From the IMG/VR virus record IMGVR_UViG_3300037225_000856, positions 1 to 64,000 of that record: DNA of 64,000 nucleotides; one strand, given 5' to 3'. The notes under the pieces are model-generated. The model ran no database searches. It was not told the origin of the DNA and saw only the letters and a program-made list of their open reading frames with translations. Source of the stretch: a virus. How positions within the stretch are numbered: position 1 is the stretch's first letter; every line of letters starts with the position of its first letter. Below, piece by piece: positions 60,007-64,000 of this stretch. A program made the translations under genes and the position numbers.

Positions 60007-62169
60007 ATGAAAATAAAATCTATAAAAATATCAGGTCTTTTTATTTCGAGTCATTCTCCATCATTTATTTTGCAATTGACAACAACAACTGCTAATCAAT
60101 CTATAACATTACCACATTTACATGATGATGGTGCTGGTTATAATTATGTTCATAACTATACTGTTGATTATGGCGATAATTCAGGATTAAAAAAAGTAGT
60201 TTCATATAATGACACTAACTGTACTCATATTTATTCTACAATAGGGACCTATTTAGTTAAAATATTTGGGACGTGTGAAACATTTTATACTAATTATACT
60301 TCTATCAGATTACTTATTACCAAGGTATTATCTTGGGGTATGATTGGAATTAAAGTTGTTAGTTTTTGGGGATGTCAATTTATGACATCAATACCCCCTG
60401 ATATATTAGGTAGTTTTTCTTTAGTACAAACTTTTGGCGGAGGCGATACGTGGGGTTCATTTCAGGGATGTAATTCTTTAACGTCACTTCCGTTGGGATT
60501 ATTTGATCATTGTGTGTGGGCGTGGGATTTTGAAAGGACGTTTTACTCGTGTGGTAATTTAATATCAATTCCTGCAGGATTATTTGATCATTGTGTTATG
60601 GCTGCTAACTTTCACTATACCTTTGAAGGATGCAATTCTTTAACTTCAATCCCTGCAGGATTATTTGATCATTGCCCCGATGTTTTCACATTCAGACATC
60701 TGTTTGAGGCAACTGCAATATCATCAATACCTGCGGGTTTATTTGATCATTGCCCCATAGTAACAGATATGTCATATGTTTTTCGAGAATGTATGAACCT
60801 AACCTCGATACCGACTGGATTATTTGATCATTGCCCTCTCGTAGATGATTTTTCCTACGTATTTGAGGGTTGTATTAATATAAGTACTATTCCAGTTGAT
60901 TTATTTAAATATAATCTTAATGTATATAATTTTTACGATGCTTTTCTATCCTGCAGGTCTTTAACTTCAATCCCTGCAGGATTATTTGATCATTGCCAAA
61001 GCGTAACAACATTTTATGAATGTTTTTCACAGTGTTATGCTTTAACTGGTCTAGCTCCAGATTTATGGAATACGCACTCAGGTGCAACAGGAACTTTTTG
61101 TTTTTCTTACGATACTAGCTTATCTAATTATTATGATATACCTATAAACTGGGGAGGTCCTCCTGCAATGAGTGGTGATCCAGCATCATTAATTATATCT
61201 GTAATTTCGCCAACAGAAATAGATCTTTCATGGACGGATAATGTAACTAATGAACAAGGATATAAAATAGAAAGAAGTGTTAATGATGATTCTCACTATT
61301 CAGTTATAGATTCAATTCCAGCAAATTCTAATACATATACGGGTACATCATTAAATCCTTCTACTCTCTATTATTATCGTGTTAGGGCATATAAAGGCAG
61401 TAGTACATATTCTAATTATACTAATAGTGTGTCTGGAACAACGTATGTAATACCAATTGCTCCATCAGGGTTGACTGGTATTCCTTCAACTACAGAAGCA
61501 ACGGTAGATAATTTTACTTTTACTAATAATTCACCTAATTGTGAAGGAATAAGAGTATATATTTCACCTGATGGTGAAGAATGGTTTGAATTTATAGATA
61601 TTTCTCCATTATCTGGAGATGCTACGGGATTTTCTTTGACAAATCTATTTCCTCCCGATTTTTCATTAGGATATAGATATGTTAAAATTTCTGCTTTTAG
61701 TGGAACTCTTGAGTCTGGGTATTCAAATATTGTTGAGGGATCACAGTATGATGCTATAAATACAATTGGTACAGACACCGGTGATTTCACTACATTATAT
61801 GACGCTATTGATTTCATAAATGAAGGAAATGCTATTGGGAATATTCTATATAAGGTCATCGAAAATACTATTGAAACAGAATCAGTAATTCTTTACGAAT
61901 CAGGATATGAAGGTCTAAGCAGTTATGCATCAGTAATTATTTATCCTACAATATCAGGACTAACAATTTCTGGTAATATTGCAGGGGATTTAATAAGATT
62001 TGATCATACTGATAATGTTAATATAGACGGAAGGGTTAATCAGGCAGGGGCAGCGGATTTACATATTACCAATTCTCATTCAGGGTCTCCCGTTGCTGTA
62101 CATATTATCGGAGCCACAAACTCAGATGTTATTAATTGTATTTTAACTGGGTCAAAAATAATTGAATAA
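60007..62169 (+). CDS. BspA-type LRR protein with PKD-like and FN3 domains
   Basis: 720 residues, no signal peptide. The N-terminal ~100 residues look like a PKD/beta-sandwich domain (YTVDYGDNS, HIYSTIGTYLVKIFG). Then come eight or more BspA/TpLRR repeats with core LTSIPAGLFDHC..V..F...F..C (about residues 125-350). A fibronectin III domain follows (TEIDLSWTDNVTNEQGYKIERS, TLYYYRVRAYKGSSTYSN), another sandwich, and the start of a beta-helix-like C-terminus (TLYDAIDFINEGNAIG, VINCILTGSKI). Probably an adhesin or receptor-binding protein of the virion. Confidence 0.7.
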   Translation: MKIKSIKISGLFISSHSPSFILQLTTTTANQSITLPHLHDDGAGYNYVHNYTVDYGDNSGLKKVVSYNDTNCTHIYSTIGTYLVKIFGTCETFYTNYTSIRLLITKVLSWGMIGIKVVSFWGCQFMTSIPPDILGSFSLVQTFGGGDTWGSFQGCNSLTSLPLGLFDHCVWAWDFERTFYSCGNLISIPAGLFDHCVMAANFHYTFEGCNSLTSIPAGLFDHCPDVFTFRHLFEATAISSIPAGLFDHCPIVTDMSYVFRECMNLTSIPTGLFDHCPLVDDFSYVFEGCINISTIPVDLFKYNLNVYNFYDAFLSCRSLTSIPAGLFDHCQSVTTFYECFSQCYALTGLAPDLWNTHSGATGTFCFSYDTSLSNYYDIPINWGGPPAMSGDPASLIISVISPTEIDLSWTDNVTNEQGYKIERSVNDDSHYSVIDSIPANSNTYTGTSLNPSTLYYYRVRAYKGSSTYSNYTNSVSGTTYVIPIAPSGLTGIPSTTEATVDNFTFTNNSPNCEGIRVYISPDGEEWFEFIDISPLSGDATGFSLTNLFPPDFSLGYRYVKISAFSGTLESGYSNIVEGSQYDAINTIGTDTGDFTTLYDAIDFINEGNAIGNILYKVIENTIETESVILYESGYEGLSSYASVIIYPTISGLTISGNIAGDLIRFDHTDNVNIDGRVNQAGAADLHITNSHSGSPVAVHIIGATNSDVINCILTGSKIIE

Positions 62170-62220
62170 GAAAAATTTGACTATTATATTATAAGAATTG
62201 ATGAAAAGGAATTTTTATTA

Positions 62221-62229
62221 GTATTTATT
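62221..62229 (+). promoter_or_regulatory. GTATTTATT phage promoter-like motif
   Basis: Located 25 bp before the ATG at 62246. Spacing agrees with the boxes at 25100, 30283 and 59450. Confidence 0.45.
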
Positions 62230-62245
62230 AACAAACTACATAATT

Positions 62246-62413
62246 ATGAAAAATTTATTTGATAATTTTGAGATTAAATATCTTCCACTATATATTGGTA
62301 TGATAATTCTTATCGGTTGTATGCTTTATTTTAGTCAAAAACATATTCGTGAAGCAATTAAAGAAGTAAAAGCAAAAGAAAAAAAATCAATAACATTAAA
62401 AAAAAGTAAATAG
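62246..62413 (+). CDS. Small single-TM membrane protein
   Basis: 55 residues, too short for usual ORF cut-offs. MKNLFDNFEIKYLPLYIGM, then a transmembrane helix (LYIGMIILIGCMLYFS), then a highly basic Lys-rich tail (HIREAIKEVKAKEKKS). The topology fits a small lysis-associated or inner-membrane protein. Support comes from a promoter-like box 25 bp upstream and the gap it fills. Confidence 0.55.
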   Translation: MKNLFDNFEIKYLPLYIGMIILIGCMLYFSQKHIREAIKEVKAKEKKSITLKKSK

Positions 62414-62437
62414 TAAAGAAAAATAAACCATATAATT

Positions 62438-62857
62438 ATGAATTACTCAACATTTGATATTAACAATTTCTTTATAAAAAAAGACAGTACGTTACCTGAA
62501 TTAAAATATCCCTTAATTCAACAGGTGAGAGAAAAATATAACATTACAGATGATATGCTTGAAAATTGTGCAATCACAGCATCTATGATAGATGCAGAAA
62601 CAGGTTTATATCGCATTGCAAATGTGCCAGCCAGTCTTGTTATTAATTATGACAGACTTGGCAAGCCATATGACGAAAAATATACTTTAGTTTATAAGTT
62701 CAAATTAAGAGATACAAAAAAAGCAGGAAGATATAAAATGGAGCTGGTTATAGACTTTTTAGGTGAGCAAATCGGTTGTGGTAAAATTAAATTACCAGTT
62801 GAAGGACAGATTAATGTTATTATATCAGACTCAATTACTAAAACAGATGTAATTTAA
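62438..62857 (+). CDS. Putative virion/baseplate protein
   Basis: 139 residues. FDINNFFIKKDSTLPELKYPLIQQVREKYNITDDMLENCAITASMIDAETGLYRIANVPASLV resembles the N-terminal pattern of baseplate upper proteins (BppU type: polar segment, then a beta sandwich with 'F.m.d..tg...i.n..a.i') and YTLVYKFKLRDTKKAGRYKMELVIDF continues the sandwich. Role as a structural protein is inferred from this resemblance and position. Confidence 0.5.
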   Translation: MNYSTFDINNFFIKKDSTLPELKYPLIQQVREKYNITDDMLENCAITASMIDAETGLYRIANVPASLVINYDRLGKPYDEKYTLVYKFKLRDTKKAGRYKMELVIDFLGEQIGCGKIKLPVEGQINVIISDSITKTDVI

Positions 62858-62859
62858 AC

Positions 62860-62890
62860 CTTGACAATCAAAAAAATTTAACTATCTTTG
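62860..62890 (+). promoter_or_regulatory. Bacteroidota-type promoter of the helicase gene
   Basis: cTTG (62860-62863, within TTGACAATC), exactly 19 bp, TATCTTTG (62883-62890). Very similar to the glycan-operon promoter at 1923-1954. The ATG at 62914 is 23 bp after the -7 box. Confidence 0.8.
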
Positions 62891-62913
62891 CAATAATTTA
62901 ATTAAGATATTTA

Positions 62914-64000
62914 ATGGAATTGCCTGTTTTTATAGTATATGTAGAAAGAATTCCCAGAAGACTGGCATATTATTTAAGGTTTTCAATAAACGACCAATTA
63001 ATTCAGCGCATAAAAGAATTACCTCAAGAGACTCGTAAATGGAATTCAGTTATGATGGTATGGGAAGTTACAACGCCTTCATTATTGTCTCTTATTAAGA
63101 AATATAGAGGTTCGAATAAAATTCATTTTGATTTTGGCAATGAAGACAGTAGAAAAGTATTTATTCAACAAATTAAAAAAATTGAAATTGCTGAAGAAGA
63201 AAAACGTAAGTTCATTGCCGATCTTAATATTAAAAAAGAGCAGTGGGTACAATATAAACTGGAGTTAGAGGAAACTTATGAGAAATATAGCGAGCAATGC
63301 CATGCTTTATTAAACAAAGACATAAAACTTTATCCACATCAAATTACTGCAGCATTATTTATGAATGCCACTCGTAATACGTTAATTTCTCACGATATGG
63401 GACTTGGTAAAACACTTTCGAGTATCCTTTATGTTGAAATGAATAATTTTGAAAAGGTTATTGTCGTTACTCCTAAATCATTAATGTTCAACTTCTTTTA
63501 TGAGATTCAAAAATTCACCAGAAGTAATGCGCATATTATAAATTGGAAAAAAAATACTTGTTCTGTTGAGAATGCAAAATATGTTGTCATTAATTATGAT
63601 TTTTTTAATTCGGGCAGTAAAGAAAAATTTCAAGCAAAATGGAACAAACTAAAATTTGATAAAATTGACTGCGTTATTTGTGATGAATCCGTAAAAATTA
63701 AAAATACAAAAAGCAACACTTATAAAAATTTTAAATCGGTATTTAAAAAAAATATATTTAAAAACGAAAAAATCAGTAAAATTTTTCTTTCTGGAATTCC
63801 ATGTCCCAATTCTTCACAGGAACTTTATAGTGTTATGAATCAGATATCTCCAACAGATTTTGCAACTAAGAAATATTTTCTGGAATATTTTTGTGGATTA
63901 GTCTACGATTATAATAGTGGTTGGGGTTATATAAAAGATAGTGGTGAAGCCAAACTTGAAGAACTTTATCATAAAATAGAACCGTTTGCGCATCGAAAAA
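62914..64000 (+). CDS. SNF2-family helicase (3'-partial)
   Basis: At least 362 residues; the frame runs off the window. An N-terminal region (RRLAYYLRFSINDQLIQRIKELPQETRKWN) resembles the HARP-like part of SMARCAL1-type phage helicases. LISHDMGLGKTLSS is the Walker A motif, VIVVTPKSLMFNF motif Ia, VICDESVKIKN the Walker B/DExx box and IFLSGIPCPNS motif III. It is likely a DNA remodelling or branch-migrating helicase (a T4 UvsW or SNF2-like activity) in replication and recombination. It is preceded by a strong host-type promoter. Confidence 0.82.
   Translation, partial: MELPVFIVYVERIPRRLAYYLRFSINDQLIQRIKELPQETRKWNSVMMVWEVTTPSLLSLIKKYRGSNKIHFDFGNEDSRKVFIQQIKKIEIAEEEKRKFIADLNIKKEQWVQYKLELEETYEKYSEQCHALLNKDIKLYPHQITAALFMNATRNTLISHDMGLGKTLSSILYVEMNNFEKVIVVTPKSLMFNFFYEIQKFTRSNAHIINWKKNTCSVENAKYVVINYDFFNSGSKEKFQAKWNKLKFDKIDCVICDESVKIKNTKSNTYKNFKSVFKKNIFKNEKISKIFLSGIPCPNSSQELYSVMNQISPTDFATKKYFLEYFCGLVYDYNSGWGYIKDSGEAKLEELYHKIEPFAHRK

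Overview
This window is a segment of a large, AT-rich, tailed (contractile, T4-like) bacteriophage that probably infects a member of the Bacteroidota. The phage assignment rests on a baseplate wedge protein of the LysM/gp53 type, a gp32-like zinc-containing single-strand DNA-binding protein, a UvsX/RecA recombinase, a phage 5'-3' exonuclease, a SNF2 helicase, long repetitive tail fibres and four free-standing homing endonucleases. The host assignment rests on Bacteroidota-type promoters (TTG or TTTG, 19-20 bp, TAnnTTTG), a VirE_N/BT4734-type primase-helicase, A-rich leaders without clear Shine-Dalgarno sites, and a type IX secretion sorting domain.

Layout. Positions 1-1920 hold the end of a protein with an OmpA-like domain and a baseplate wedge gene, separated by a hairpin-rich spacer. 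Positions 1975-25089 form one almost gapless + strand operon of about 34 genes that encodes surface-glycan chemistry: many glycosyltransferases of different folds, two FkbM methyltransferases, several sugar-nucleotide epimerases (GDP-L-fucose synthase, a plant-like GDP-mannose 3,5-epimerase and a paralogue lacking its catalytic Cys, UDP-GlcNAc 2-epimerase), nucleotidyltransferases, cupins, most of an ADP-heptose pathway and, most strikingly, a RuBisCO-like protein. It is read from a promoter at 1923-1954 and is interrupted by a LAGLIDADG endonuclease gene. Positions 25128-30225 hold acidic, probably head-internal proteins that share an N-terminal motif ending in (L/I)xE, plus a putative zinc metallopeptidase and a NUMOD3 endonuclease. 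Positions 30307-41025 hold a structural protein and a replication/recombination block (SSB, UvsX, exonuclease, ParB-Dam fusion, putative PD-(D/E)XK nuclease, and a primase on the - strand).

After a divergent control region come a CAU tRNA, a Vsr-like homing endonuclease and two copies of a fibre module (a smaller Cys-rich protein plus a long repetitive fibre), with a GT9-type glycosyltransferase between them. Positions 53461-59418 carry proteins with Sec signal peptides (LamG, two beta-helix proteins, a T9SS sorting-domain protein) in visibly more GC-rich DNA, suggesting acquisition from a bacterium. The window ends with a holin-like membrane protein, a BspA-LRR/FN3 adhesin, small genes and the start of a SNF2 helicase.

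How the parts may work together (inference): the phage makes or diverts GDP-, UDP- and ADP-linked sugars and many transferases to build or remodel a glycan on the host surface or on the virion, while the Cys-rich fibres and beta-helix/LRR proteins act on the outside. A short motif, GTATTTAT(A/T), precedes many transcription units and may be a phage-specific late promoter element. The RuBisCO-like protein inside a phage glycan operon is the best candidate here for an undescribed system.
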